NCBI GenBank assembly: GCA_019429305.1
Contig: JAHYIR010000022.1
Location: forward strand, 1-35,237
Source: Candidatus Cloacimonadota bacterium
GTDB lineage: Bacteria; Cloacimonadota; Cloacimonadia; Cloacimonadales; JAJBBL01
Reading direction: 5' to 3'
Length of the DNA: 35,237 nucleotides
The position numbers and the translations under genes are program-made. This document shows positions 8,993 to 17,323 of this stretch, in pieces. The first letter of the stretch is position 1, and each line of letters begins with the position of its first letter. Under the pieces are notes generated by a model, which saw only the letters and a list, made by a program, of their open reading frames with translations, was not told the DNA's origin and made no database searches.

Positions 8993-11902
8993 ATGAGCGA
9001 AAAAAGAGCATCTAATTTAAAAAGAAGAAGAGGAACAAGTTTAAAAAAACAAAATAGCTTTATTGCTTACAAAATCGCTGTTTTTCTTTTAGTCCCTCTT
9101 TTTGTTACTTATATCATTTTTTTGAGAGCAGAGGGAAGTATTACAGTACTACCGTTCATAATCGGTTTGTCGTTCATAGCTATTATCAGTGGATTCACTT
9201 TGAAACTAATTCAAACTATAATTGAACTCAGACAAAGAGAGAAAATACTACAGGAAAAAGAAAAAGAATATTGCTCTTTGTTAGAGAATTATCCAGATAT
9301 CATTATCAGATTTGATAAACATCTTCGACATACTTTTGTCAGTCCAGCTCTGTCTCGATATACTAATCTCGACCCAGCCGATCTTATAGGTAAGACAATA
9401 AAAGATATTACTTCCCAATTCCCGGGATTTGAATCAGAATTGGATAGCTGGGAAAGAGCCATAAAAGAAGTTATGGATACAGGAGAGAGTAAGGATGGAG
9501 TTTACTTCTTTAAAGGGGAAACTGGTTCGTATTATTTACAAGCTAACTTAATTAGAGAACTAGATGAAGAGGGTAGAAAATATTCTGTTTTAGCAGTAAT
9601 TAGAGATGTGACAGCACAAAAAGAAATTGAAAATAAGCTTACCGAAAGTGAACATAGAGCTCGCAGTTTATTGGAGAGAATTCCTAATATTGCTATTATG
9701 GGTTGGGACAGAAATCGAAGGATCGTCTTTTGTAATGACGCATGTGAAGATATCTACGGATACAAAAAAGAAAAGATAATCAGCTCTAAAATAGATGACA
9801 TACTACTATTACCCGAGCAAAGAGAGAAGTTTATCGAAGCATTTGATAGATGGCTGAAAAATGGGAAAACGATCCCTCCACAAGAAACTATTCACAAAGG
9901 TAAAAAGGATACCAGTATAAGAGTATTCTCTTATTATACTAAGATCCAGAATACTCATGACGAGTCAGAATTTTTCTCTATTGACATTGATCTGTCAAAG
10001 ATTGATGAGTTTTCAGATAAGCATGGAGTTAACAACAAACTATTAATAGAGCTATCTAACAATATTGATGAGATAATCTATGTTTCAGATATCAAGTCAC
10101 ATCAAATTCTATTTACCAATAAGTTTACACAGCAACTTATAGCTGATAAAGCTATCAACAATAAATGTTATCAGGCATTAAGAGAAAGCAGAGATCCATT
10201 TGTTATAGATTATAGCAAAAACTTTCTTCATGACGGTACCACAAACAGATGGGAACATTATGATCCTGACTTAGATTGTTACTATTTGGTAACTGAGAAG
10301 ATTATCTCTTGGCAAAATAACCAAAAAGCAAAATTCAGCATGATTTTAGATATAACCCCTTTTAAGAAGATTGAGTTGGATCAAAAATTAGAAACCGATA
10401 AACTTCAATCAATCTTTGAAGGGTTTGGAGAAGGTGTTATTGCCATGGATACGGAAGGCAAGATTACATTAATGAATAAAGCGGCTGAAGAACTTACTGG
10501 TTGGAAATCACAAGATGTACAAGGTGATCATATAGATAAGGTGATAGTCTTATTTGATGAACAGTCTAACAAGCCATCAGATAATTCTATTTTACAAGTT
10601 ATTGAACCAGATAAGATAAGTGGTGTTACTGATAATCCAATTATACTAACTAAAGATGGTAGAAAGAGAAATATTTATGTAAACAGCAGCCCTATACTTA
10701 ACCAAAAAGACATTATTATTGGTGATATTATTGTCTTCCATGATATCACTGCCAAAAAACGTAAAGAACAAGAGTTAATAAAATCACAAAAGTTAGAGTC
10801 ACTGGGAACATTAGCAGCAGGTATTGCTTATGATTTTAATAATCTTTTGAGTACTCTTTTTGGTTATATCGAGATGGCAATGGTATTCCACAACTCTAAG
10901 GAAAAAGTTGCTCAATACCTATCTAGAGCATTAGGTATTTATGAAAGAGCTACAAGTTTAACTGATAAGTTAATAACATTCTCACGTCGTGGTGTTCCGG
11001 ATAAAAAGCCTCATTATATAAAAGATATTTTGGATGAAACAGCTAAGTTCGTACTGAGTGGCTCGAAAATTCGTTATAATATAGAAATCCCTGAAGATTT
11101 ATGGCTATGTGATATAGATAAAACACAAATCCAGCAAGTCTTTAATAACATATTGATCAATTCTATGCAAGCCATGCCCGATGGTGGAGTAATAAACATT
11201 AAGGGAGAGAATATTCCCGGTTCTAATGCTCCTGAATGGACTAGTAAAACAGCTAATTATGTTAAAATTACAGTAATAGATGAAGGAACCGGAATACCTG
11301 AAAGTTATTTAGATAGGATATTTGATCCCTTCTTTACAACCAAACAACAAGGTAGTGGTTTGGGTTTAGCAACTGCTTATTCAATAATCGACAAGCATCA
11401 TGGTAGCATAGATGTTTCTTCGGTTCCTGGTGAAGGAACAACCGTTAATGTTTTCTTACCAGCATCTAAATCAGCAATCCACGATCTTGATTCTGAAGAA
11501 GAAGTAGCAGAGAAATATGAAAGTAAAATATTGATTATGGACGATGATCCTATAATCATTGATACTGTGAAAGATGCTCTGGAAGAATTAGGATATACTG
11601 TAGTGAATTGTGCTAACGGATCGAAAGCCCTTCTAATATTTGAAGAAGAATATCTTAAAGGTGAACCTTTTGATCTGGTTATCTTTGATCTTACTGTCCC
11701 GGGTGAATTAGGTGGTTTAGAAACATTAAAAATTTTGAGTGAAAAATATCCGGATATCGTTGCCATTGCCACAAGCGGTTATTTAGACAATCCTGTTATG
11801 GCAGACCCGCAAAAATTCGGCTTTATCAGTAAAGTTGAAAAACCTTATAATATTGAAGATTTTATTGAATCAGTTCACTCGACTCTGAAAGATAAAAAAT
11901 AA
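8993..11902 (+). CDS. Membrane PAS hybrid histidine kinase lacking the phosphoacceptor His
   Basis: 969 residues. There are two transmembrane helices near residues 24-44 and 50-70, then four PAS-like sensor domains (about 87-210, 220-340, 350-460 and 468-590). The dimerisation helix (597-660) reads KLESLGTLAAGIAYDFNNLL. In this subfamily the motif is GIAHDFNN, and here the phosphorylated His is Tyr613 (codon TAT at 10829). The ATP-binding domain looks complete: N box NNILINSMQAMPDGG, G1 DEGTGIPE, F box FDPFFTTK, G2 GSGLGLATAY. The C-terminal receiver (845-965) has the acidic triad (MDDD), phospho-Asp899 in VIFDL and Lys950 (KVEKPY). The kinase either cannot autophosphorylate at the usual site or this is a recent mutation. 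The ROK kinase gene starts 5 nt downstream. Confidence 0.93.
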   Translation: MSEKRASNLKRRRGTSLKKQNSFIAYKIAVFLLVPLFVTYIIFLRAEGSITVLPFIIGLSFIAIISGFTLKLIQTIIELRQREKILQEKEKEYCSLLENYPDIIIRFDKHLRHTFVSPALSRYTNLDPADLIGKTIKDITSQFPGFESELDSWERAIKEVMDTGESKDGVYFFKGETGSYYLQANLIRELDEEGRKYSVLAVIRDVTAQKEIENKLTESEHRARSLLERIPNIAIMGWDRNRRIVFCNDACEDIYGYKKEKIISSKIDDILLLPEQREKFIEAFDRWLKNGKTIPPQETIHKGKKDTSIRVFSYYTKIQNTHDESEFFSIDIDLSKIDEFSDKHGVNNKLLIELSNNIDEIIYVSDIKSHQILFTNKFTQQLIADKAINNKCYQALRESRDPFVIDYSKNFLHDGTTNRWEHYDPDLDCYYLVTEKIISWQNNQKAKFSMILDITPFKKIELDQKLETDKLQSIFEGFGEGVIAMDTEGKITLMNKAAEELTGWKSQDVQGDHIDKVIVLFDEQSNKPSDNSILQVIEPDKISGVTDNPIILTKDGRKRNIYVNSSPILNQKDIIIGDIIVFHDITAKKRKEQELIKSQKLESLGTLAAGIAYDFNNLLSTLFGYIEMAMVFHNSKEKVAQYLSRALGIYERATSLTDKLITFSRRGVPDKKPHYIKDILDETAKFVLSGSKIRYNIEIPEDLWLCDIDKTQIQQVFNNILINSMQAMPDGGVINIKGENIPGSNAPEWTSKTANYVKITVIDEGTGIPESYLDRIFDPFFTTKQQGSGLGLATAYSIIDKHHGSIDVSSVPGEGTTVNVFLPASKSAIHDLDSEEEVAEKYESKILIMDDDPIIIDTVKDALEELGYTVVNCANGSKALLIFEEEYLKGEPFDLVIFDLTVPGELGGLETLKILSEKYPDIVAIATSGYLDNPVMADPQKFGFISKVEKPYNIEDFIESVHSTLKDKK

Positions 11903-11907
11903 CTTAT

Positions 11908-12816
11908 ATGGATATCTTTGCCGGTTTGGATTTAGGAGGTTCATCTCTTAAATACGGATATGGCAATAGCGTAGATGGATTAAAAGCATCCTATCACAAA
12001 AGCCATTATAATAGAGGACGTGAAGAGTTGTATAGTCTTCTAAGTTCTGCTATTCATCATATAAAAGGGAAAATCCAAGAATCTAATTCTTTAAAGGGGA
12101 TTGCTTTAGGTACTCCAGGTTTTATTGACCATTTAACAGGTGATGTCGTTGGCAATTGTCCAAACCTGAACAACTGGGTTGGAGCTAATCCAAAAACATT
12201 TCTTGAAGACAAATTTAACATACCTGTTATAGTTGAGAACGATGCCGATCTAATGGCTTTTGGAGAGTCAGATAGAGAGAACGGTACTCAATCGCTATTA
12301 GGAATAACTGTTGGAACAGGTATAGGAAGTGGCTTTGTTGTTAATCAACAAATATATCACGGAGCACATAATTCTGCTAACGAAGTAGGTCATACAATCA
12401 TTGAACAAAATGGGATTCAATGTCTTTGTGGGAAAAGAGGATGTCTTGAAGCTTATGGATCAATTCCCGCTATTGAAGCGAAAGCTAAATCAATGTTTAG
12501 TAAAATACAAAGTATTGAGCTAATTCTCCAAACAAGTAAAGAGAATCGCGAGTACTCTTCATTTATAAAAAGCATATATGACAAGCTCGGTATAGCTATT
12601 GCAAATGCTGTCACTATTATAGATCCTCAGGAGATTATAATTGGTGGCGGTTTGACTGAATGTCCTAGTTTTTCTATCAGTCCGCTTAAAGAATCAATTA
12701 GGTCATTTCTTAATGAATATCAAAGAAATCGTGTAGTTATCAAAGAAGCAAAATTAAAGAATAAAGCAGGTGTTTGGGGAGGTATAGTTCTTGTCGAAGA
12801 GTTTATAAAACAATAG
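11908..12816 (+). CDS. ROK-family sugar kinase (glucokinase-like)
   Basis: 302 residues, a normal length for ROK kinases. The N-terminal ATP loop is FAGLDLGGSSLKYG. The substrate-side block is VENDADLMAFGE, with the general-base Asp in the ND-A-D motif. GITVGTGIGSGFV follows, then EVGHTII and the ROK zinc motif CLCGKRGCLEAYGS (C-x-C-x4-C with the upstream His). The enzyme probably phosphorylates glucose or another hexose in the cytoplasm. Exact sugar specificity cannot be read from the sequence, and some ROK proteins are regulators, but no helix-turn-helix is present here. The start lies 5 nt after the hybrid kinase stop with no clear ribosome binding site, so it is probably translationally coupled. 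Confidence 0.9.
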   Translation: MDIFAGLDLGGSSLKYGYGNSVDGLKASYHKSHYNRGREELYSLLSSAIHHIKGKIQESNSLKGIALGTPGFIDHLTGDVVGNCPNLNNWVGANPKTFLEDKFNIPVIVENDADLMAFGESDRENGTQSLLGITVGTGIGSGFVVNQQIYHGAHNSANEVGHTIIEQNGIQCLCGKRGCLEAYGSIPAIEAKAKSMFSKIQSIELILQTSKENREYSSFIKSIYDKLGIAIANAVTIIDPQEIIIGGGLTECPSFSISPLKESIRSFLNEYQRNRVVIKEAKLKNKAGVWGGIVLVEEFIKQ

Positions 12817-12908
12817 TTAGAGTTACTTTAATCTGTTATTATATTTTGATATATCACAAATTCTTCAATATCCTCTCCCTCATAAAAATGCACTGATACT
12901 ATAGATAA

Positions 12909-14204
12909 TCACCTAAGTTTATTTATGAATTCTATTATACTCATTATAAATCCATCTGATAATGGCAAATCAGGATCACCATAAGTACTTATGTTCTCCT
13001 GCATATTCATTGAAGATGATCTAAATACATGATTCATGTTATCGATTATCATCAAATCAGCTTTAGGGTTGCTACTTGCAAGAATTTGGGCATCTTCTAC
13101 TCCTACCTGTAGATCGGTTGTTCCTTGAATTATTAAGATGGGAATATCCAATTCCGATAACTCTGAAGAAGGATTAATTTGCATCTGGGATATTAAATAT
13201 GGTTGAATCTGAGGTCGAAAGACTGGATATAATTCTTTACTAACTTCAGGCACTTCTTGACCTCTACGTAATGATGAAATAATATCTTCTCCTTCTGATT
13301 TGTAGGGTTCTGGCTGTCGGGCAAATTGTTCTAATAATACATCAGCCATATCTCTACCTGCACCTGCTGCTGATATTAATCCTGAAACTTCCTCTCTTTG
13401 TGCTGCTAAAATGCTTAACAACGATCCCTCACTGTGACCAAATAAAATGATCGAAGAAAAACGCAAATCTTCTTTTAATAGTTCTAACCAATTGATAATA
13501 TCCAATACATAATTATCTATTTTTAAATCAATTTCATCTATATGTGCTTCTCGGCTCTTGCCCACACCTCTTTTATCATATCTAAGAGTTGCGATCCCGG
13601 TATTTCTTAATTCCTCAGCAATCTGACGATAGAAGTAACCTTTACCGGATATGAGTGGATTGTTACCATCTCTGTCAGTCGGTCCCGAACCTGCAACAAT
13701 AATGACCAAAGGAAATTCTGCTTCTCTATCTGGTATTACTAAACTACCATATAAGATTCCTTTATTGGTATCAACAGATATTTCAGTTTCTCCTTCTAAT
13801 GGTCCGAATTCAATACTGGAATCTCTAATAACACTCTTCTCTCCTCTAATCAAATGGAACAGACCATTTACTCCTGCTTGAGAAAAGGTTCCGCTGATAT
13901 ATCCCTTCTGCATAATCCCGGAAAAAGCAGCAATTGTCCCAACATCGAGTTTAAACTCTATTTCAGGAAAGCTTATATCTAAATCATATACTTCCAAATC
14001 TTTTTGCAATTGTTGTGGTATTGACAATAAGCCAATAAATTGATCATCTTTTTCACTAATCTCTAAATGAATCTCTAATTCAGTATCCATAACTCTTATT
14101 GCACCAATCCAAAAGCCAATATACTGACTATTGCTTGAATATAGCCCAGATATTGATAACAACACTAAACAGAACAGTAAGACCAAGGTTTTAATTTTTT
14201 TCAT
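12909..14204 (-). CDS. Exported alpha/beta hydrolase
   Basis: 431 residues with a signal peptide (LVLLFCLVLLSISGLYS). Residues 25-130 form a beta-rich N-terminal domain. The alpha/beta hydrolase fold then has the oxyanion region VIIVAGSGPTDRDG, nucleophile Ser258 in LFGHSEGS, acid Asp364 in IQGTTDLQV and His392 in NMNHVF. It resembles periplasmic acyl-peptidase or esterase-like hydrolases; the substrate is unknown. The start codon overlaps the sdpI-like stop as ATGA, with GGAGGGG ahead of it, so it is cotranscribed with the SdpR/SdpI pair. The position suggests a role in envelope defence or repair (inference). Confidence 0.87.
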   Translation of the reverse strand: MKKIKTLVLLFCLVLLSISGLYSSNSQYIGFWIGAIRVMDTELEIHLEISEKDDQFIGLLSIPQQLQKDLEVYDLDISFPEIEFKLDVGTIAAFSGIMQKGYISGTFSQAGVNGLFHLIRGEKSVIRDSSIEFGPLEGETEISVDTNKGILYGSLVIPDREAEFPLVIIVAGSGPTDRDGNNPLISGKGYFYRQIAEELRNTGIATLRYDKRGVGKSREAHIDEIDLKIDNYVLDIINWLELLKEDLRFSSIILFGHSEGSLLSILAAQREEVSGLISAAGAGRDMADVLLEQFARQPEPYKSEGEDIISSLRRGQEVPEVSKELYPVFRPQIQPYLISQMQINPSSELSELDIPILIIQGTTDLQVGVEDAQILASSNPKADLMIIDNMNHVFRSSSMNMQENISTYGDPDLPLSDGFIMSIIEFINKLR

Positions 14205-14881
14205 TTTTCCCCTCCTCTCTTTTCTTTCTTTTCTTGCAAAAAAACAGTATAGGAATAGATGATCGGGTAGAATAATAGAAATCCTAAAACCCCGAAAGTA
14301 TGTATCAATGATAAAGTAGATGTGAAGTGAATAAAACCGCGTATGATCATTAAAATACCCCCGATGACAAAGGCAAAACCACTGACCCGATGAGTTTTAT
14401 GCCAATTCTTTTCAGATGTTAAAGTCCAAGGTGTTCTGACACCGGCAAAGAAATTTGAAGGTATCTTGGGTAAGATATTACCCAAGAATATAAACAACAA
14501 ACCAATCAAGACGAAGATCACATTTTCACCCTTCAAATATTGAAAGTCAATTGCCCATAAAAGCATATACAAATGAATGATCATCAGGAAAAAACTCACA
14601 ATAAATGTTAGATTGGGTAGTATAGAATCAAATCTCCCCGGATTTCTTCGATATCGTGGTGAATAAAGAGGAAACAAGACAAAAGCTAAGACCAAAAAAG
14701 CATTCAAGTTCAATAAGAACCACAATCCAAAGCCTTTTCCTGAATAGGCTATATCCCCTTTATAATCCCACTGACGCGGTATCAAAACATCAGAGCTCAA
14801 TATAACATTGAAATATAAAACTATAATAAGATGAATTATTATTATCAATATAGACCACTTAAAACGTTTGATTCTCTCCAT
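14201..14881 (-). CDS. SdpI-family integral membrane protein (immunity/signalling)
   Basis: 226 residues. It begins with a DUF1648-like part (residues 1-60 with a first helix and IPRQWDYKGDIAY), then several transmembrane helices, and carries the SdpI signature NFFAGVRTPWTLTSEKNWHKTHR followed by a glycine-rich helix. In Bacillus subtilis SdpI protects against the SdpC toxin and sequesters the autorepressor SdpR at the membrane (established knowledge). The preceding gene encodes an SdpR-like repressor ending 1 nt upstream, so the pair matches the sdpRI arrangement. GAAAGGAGA lies before the ATG, inside the end of the repressor gene. No SdpABC toxin genes are in the window. Confidence 0.9.
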   Translation of the reverse strand: MERIKRFKWSILIIIIHLIIVLYFNVILSSDVLIPRQWDYKGDIAYSGKGFGLWFLLNLNAFLVLAFVLFPLYSPRYRRNPGRFDSILPNLTFIVSFFLMIIHLYMLLWAIDFQYLKGENVIFVLIGLLFIFLGNILPKIPSNFFAGVRTPWTLTSEKNWHKTHRVSGFAFVIGGILMIIRGFIHFTSTLSLIHTFGVLGFLLFYPIIYSYTVFLQEKKEKRGGEK

Positions 14882-14882
14882 A

Positions 14883-15167
14883 TCAATTCTCCTTTCTTTT
14901 TGAATCTTTTAAAAAAGCTAAGAAAAACTCTAATATCTCCTCAAAAACACTGGTGTTTAAGGAATACTCAACATATTGTCCCTTCTTGATTGAACAAACC
15001 AATCCAGCATTCTTCAATATCTTCAGATGTTCACTAATAGCCGGTTTAGATATAGCAAATTTATCAGCAATATCCCCCGCTGTCATCTCTTCATTTTTTC
15101 GTAGAAGCTTGATTATCTTTCTGCGATTTTCATCAGATAATGCCTTAAATACGCTATCATTATTCAT
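14883..15167 (-). CDS. ArsR-family autorepressor, SdpR-like
   Basis: About 94 residues, winged helix. Key stretches are VFKALSDENRRKIIKLL, MTAGDIADKF, the recognition helix ISKPAISEHLKILKNAGLV and the wing KKGQYVEYSLNTSVF. As I remember it, B. subtilis SdpR has the same sequence pattern. No metal-binding Cys pair is present, as expected for SdpR. I prefer the ATG at 15167: GGTGG is 6 nt upstream, while the ATG at 15173 abuts it, and the resulting N-terminus (MNNDSVFKA) matches the family. It is the first gene of the sdpR-sdpI-hydrolase operon and probably represses its own promoter through the palindrome at 15194-15215. Confidence 0.9.
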   Translation of the reverse strand: MNNDSVFKALSDENRRKIIKLLRKNEEMTAGDIADKFAISKPAISEHLKILKNAGLVCSIKKGQYVEYSLNTSVFEEILEFFLAFLKDSKRKEN

Positions 15168-15193
15168 ATCCATCCACCATAATTATTTAACTA

Positions 15194-15227
15194 ATTACCT
15201 AAATATTTAAGTAATCCACCATGTCAA
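15194..15227 (-). promoter_or_regulatory. Promoter and palindromic operator of the SdpR-like operon
   Basis: On the minus strand TTGACA (15227-15222) is followed after 16 nt by TATTTA (15205-15200), with transcription expected near 15193. A 22-bp near-perfect palindrome covers the -10 and spacer: arms ATTACTTAAAT and ATTTAGGTAAT (15215-15194) with one mismatched pair. A second, weaker dyad (ATTAGTT/AAATAAT) lies just downstream. A site of this size over the -10 is what an ArsR-type autorepressor would use. Confidence 0.7.
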
Positions 15228-15370
15228 GAAGAAATGTATTTTTGGTTTGAGGTATGAAATTCTAAAGCTATTATAGGGCTTTTCTCTTTGCCATATTACT
15301 TTTCAGCTTTACATTATTATGAAGATAGAGAAAGTAGTATGTTTCCAGATAATGTAACAGGAGGTTTCAT

Positions 15371-15790
15371 ATGATAATGGAATACTGGATAAGTCCCAAA
15401 GGGATAGTAATTGATATTGAGAAGCATCCTGTTATAACAATAGTTAGAGACCCTCTATTTTTCGGTTATACTATAGATGAAATGCAAATAATATATGCCA
15501 AGTATAGTGATACAAATGAAATGGAAGGTGAAGCAACTAAGACAATAATCTCAGATCTTATAGAAAAGGGTTGGATATATTGCCATAGGCGTAATACTGA
15601 TGGAGATTGGTTAGCAGATGTTAACAAGCTTGATAAGACAACTCGTTTTAATTTACAATTATGGACGCAATTCCTCAGGAAAGAGAAATTAATAACAGAT
15701 GATCAGAACTTACGCATTTATAGGAGATTACGGGATTTAAAAACTAAACGTACATTTGAGCAGATCTTAGAGGGCAATTTTTTCGACTAA
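15371..15790 (+). CDS. Hypothetical protein, no family recognised
   Basis: 139 residues, mixed charge, no signal peptide or membrane segment. AGGAGGT (15359-15365) lies 5 nt before the ATG, so it is very likely translated. The sequence is Trp/Tyr-rich (MEYWISPKG, EKGWIYCHRR, DGDWLADV) with a basic C-terminal half (LRIYRRLRDLKTKRTFEQ). A small single-domain cytoplasmic or nucleic-acid-associated protein is possible, but I cannot name a fold. Its stop lies 2 nt from the convergent stop of the ClC gene, and it is transcribed alone. Confidence 0.75.
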   Translation: MIMEYWISPKGIVIDIEKHPVITIVRDPLFFGYTIDEMQIIYAKYSDTNEMEGEATKTIISDLIEKGWIYCHRRNTDGDWLADVNKLDKTTRFNLQLWTQFLRKEKLITDDQNLRIYRRLRDLKTKRTFEQILEGNFFD

Positions 15791-15792
15791 CT

Positions 15793-17178
15793 TCAGTTTT
15801 TCTTCTCATTTGACGAATCTCCATTGCCATTGAAACGACTTTTCTGGAATCTATGTAAAATTTTTAGCAGAATTCCTATAAAACTTCGATCTCTTGTTTG
15901 TATAGTTGTTTTGATTTTCTCCATATCCATTCCGATATCAACACTAAGAGACATAGATTTCCGTATTCCCAACACTTGAGATGGATAAACAGATCTATGA
16001 CCCGTCATCAAAAAGCTTATTATACAAGCGAGTGCTGCATAAGGAGCTATAGTAGGTCCAAATAACTCTACTGCCATAATACTTGAGGCGATAGGTGTAT
16101 TTGTTGCACCTGATAGTAAAGCAACCAGACCAATAGCAGCAAAAGTGGGAACATCGAGACCAAACAACTGAGCAAAAAAAGCACCGGCAGCAGTTCCTAT
16201 GAAGAAAATCGGAGTTATAACGCCACCACTACCTCCAAAACTTAAAGTTATGGCAGTAAACAAACCTTTTACCAGAAAAGCATACCAGATAATCCTTTCA
16301 CCATGGAGAGTACTTTCAATAGTACTTGTACCTAATCCCAGAAACATTTTTGAAGAAAACAGATATACCAATCCTATTAATATAAGGCCACCGATTAGAC
16401 CTTTAAACGGTTCCCAGATCCTTATTTTATCAGCTAGTTTTTTTACAAGATGAATTATCTCGATAAAATACAATGAACATAGACCAAAGAAAATACCGGC
16501 TCCGACAACTATAAAGAACAGATAATGGTTAAAGATGGGAGAAATTTGAATGTGGTTATAATAATAATGAATCCCCAGAATATTTGCTACTTGAAATGAT
16601 ATTACTCCGGCTACAAAAGAGGGAAACAGATCTTCGTGAACTATCATTCCTGCAACCAGTACTTCTAATCCAAAAATTGCACCAGCTATTGGGGTGCCAA
16701 AAACAGCTGAAAAGCCGGCGCTAATACCACAAACGACTAACTTTCTTCTCTCTCTGTCATTGAATCTATATACATCTGCAAGAAGCGAGGATAGGGCTGA
16801 TCCTATCTGGGCAGCTGGTCCTTCTTTCCCGGCTGAACCACCGCTAGCTATAGTGATAACCGTTGTTAACAGTTTAATTGGTACAACTGCTACATTTATT
16901 CGCCCTGACCTCTTATGAATTGCTTCCAGAATTTTCTCAGTTCCATGTCCACCTGCTTCCGGAGCAAAGATTTTTATGATAAGAGTACTAAGAAATAAAG
17001 ATACGGGGAGTAGGATAAAATATCTTGCTTGCTGTTGCCCAATACCTATTCCCCATTCGAGACTTTTTAAAAATATTGCAGTTGATATACCAACTATTAT
17101 ACCAATAATTGCTGCCAAAAAAAACCACTTTACCAAACTCATGAAAAGAACTGTCTCTTCGGCGAATAACTTCTTCAT
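15793..17178 (-). CDS. ClC-family chloride channel or H+/Cl- antiporter
   Basis: 461 residues, about ten or more hydrophobic helices. Selectivity-filter segments are present: GGHGTEK (about 76-82, the GSGIP position), ASGGSAGKEGPAAQIGS (about 111-127) with gating Glu119, and GSGGVITPIFFIGTAAGA (GxFxP-like). The Ser of classical GSGIP is replaced by a Gly/His version, common in a bacterial subgroup. No C-terminal CBS domains are present; the C-terminus is short, basic and polar. It moves chloride or a related anion across the inner membrane, and channel versus exchanger cannot be decided here. AGGATAA precedes the ATG. It is divergent from ddl. Confidence 0.92.
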   Translation of the reverse strand: MKKLFAEETVLFMSLVKWFFLAAIIGIIVGISTAIFLKSLEWGIGIGQQQARYFILLPVSLFLSTLIIKIFAPEAGGHGTEKILEAIHKRSGRINVAVVPIKLLTTVITIASGGSAGKEGPAAQIGSALSSLLADVYRFNDRERRKLVVCGISAGFSAVFGTPIAGAIFGLEVLVAGMIVHEDLFPSFVAGVISFQVANILGIHYYYNHIQISPIFNHYLFFIVVGAGIFFGLCSLYFIEIIHLVKKLADKIRIWEPFKGLIGGLILIGLVYLFSSKMFLGLGTSTIESTLHGERIIWYAFLVKGLFTAITLSFGGSGGVITPIFFIGTAAGAFFAQLFGLDVPTFAAIGLVALLSGATNTPIASSIMAVELFGPTIAPYAALACIISFLMTGHRSVYPSQVLGIRKSMSLSVDIGMDMEKIKTTIQTRDRSFIGILLKILHRFQKSRFNGNGDSSNEKKN

Positions 17179-17323
17179 TGATTATCCTGCTCAATTAATA
17201 AGGTGAAGGAAAACAATCAACATTATCTCAGTCAAGGATAATTTAATTAAGATTTACTATCTTACTTAAATTATTTACTTGACTCATCGGATGAAAGTGA
17301 AAATACTTTGTCAGAGGTTTTAG
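17179..17323. promoter_or_regulatory. Divergent intergenic region between clc and ddl
   Basis: 145 nt AT-rich. On the plus strand TTGACT (17279-17284) is followed by a 17-nt spacer and AATACT (17302-17307). That would put the start very close to the ddl ribosome binding site, so it is only a weak candidate. No clear element was found for the minus side. Confidence 0.3.

Noticed and set aside
16199-17206. Open frames antisense to the ClC gene
   Set aside because: They lack ribosome binding sites and the minus-strand gene has all ClC motifs in frame.
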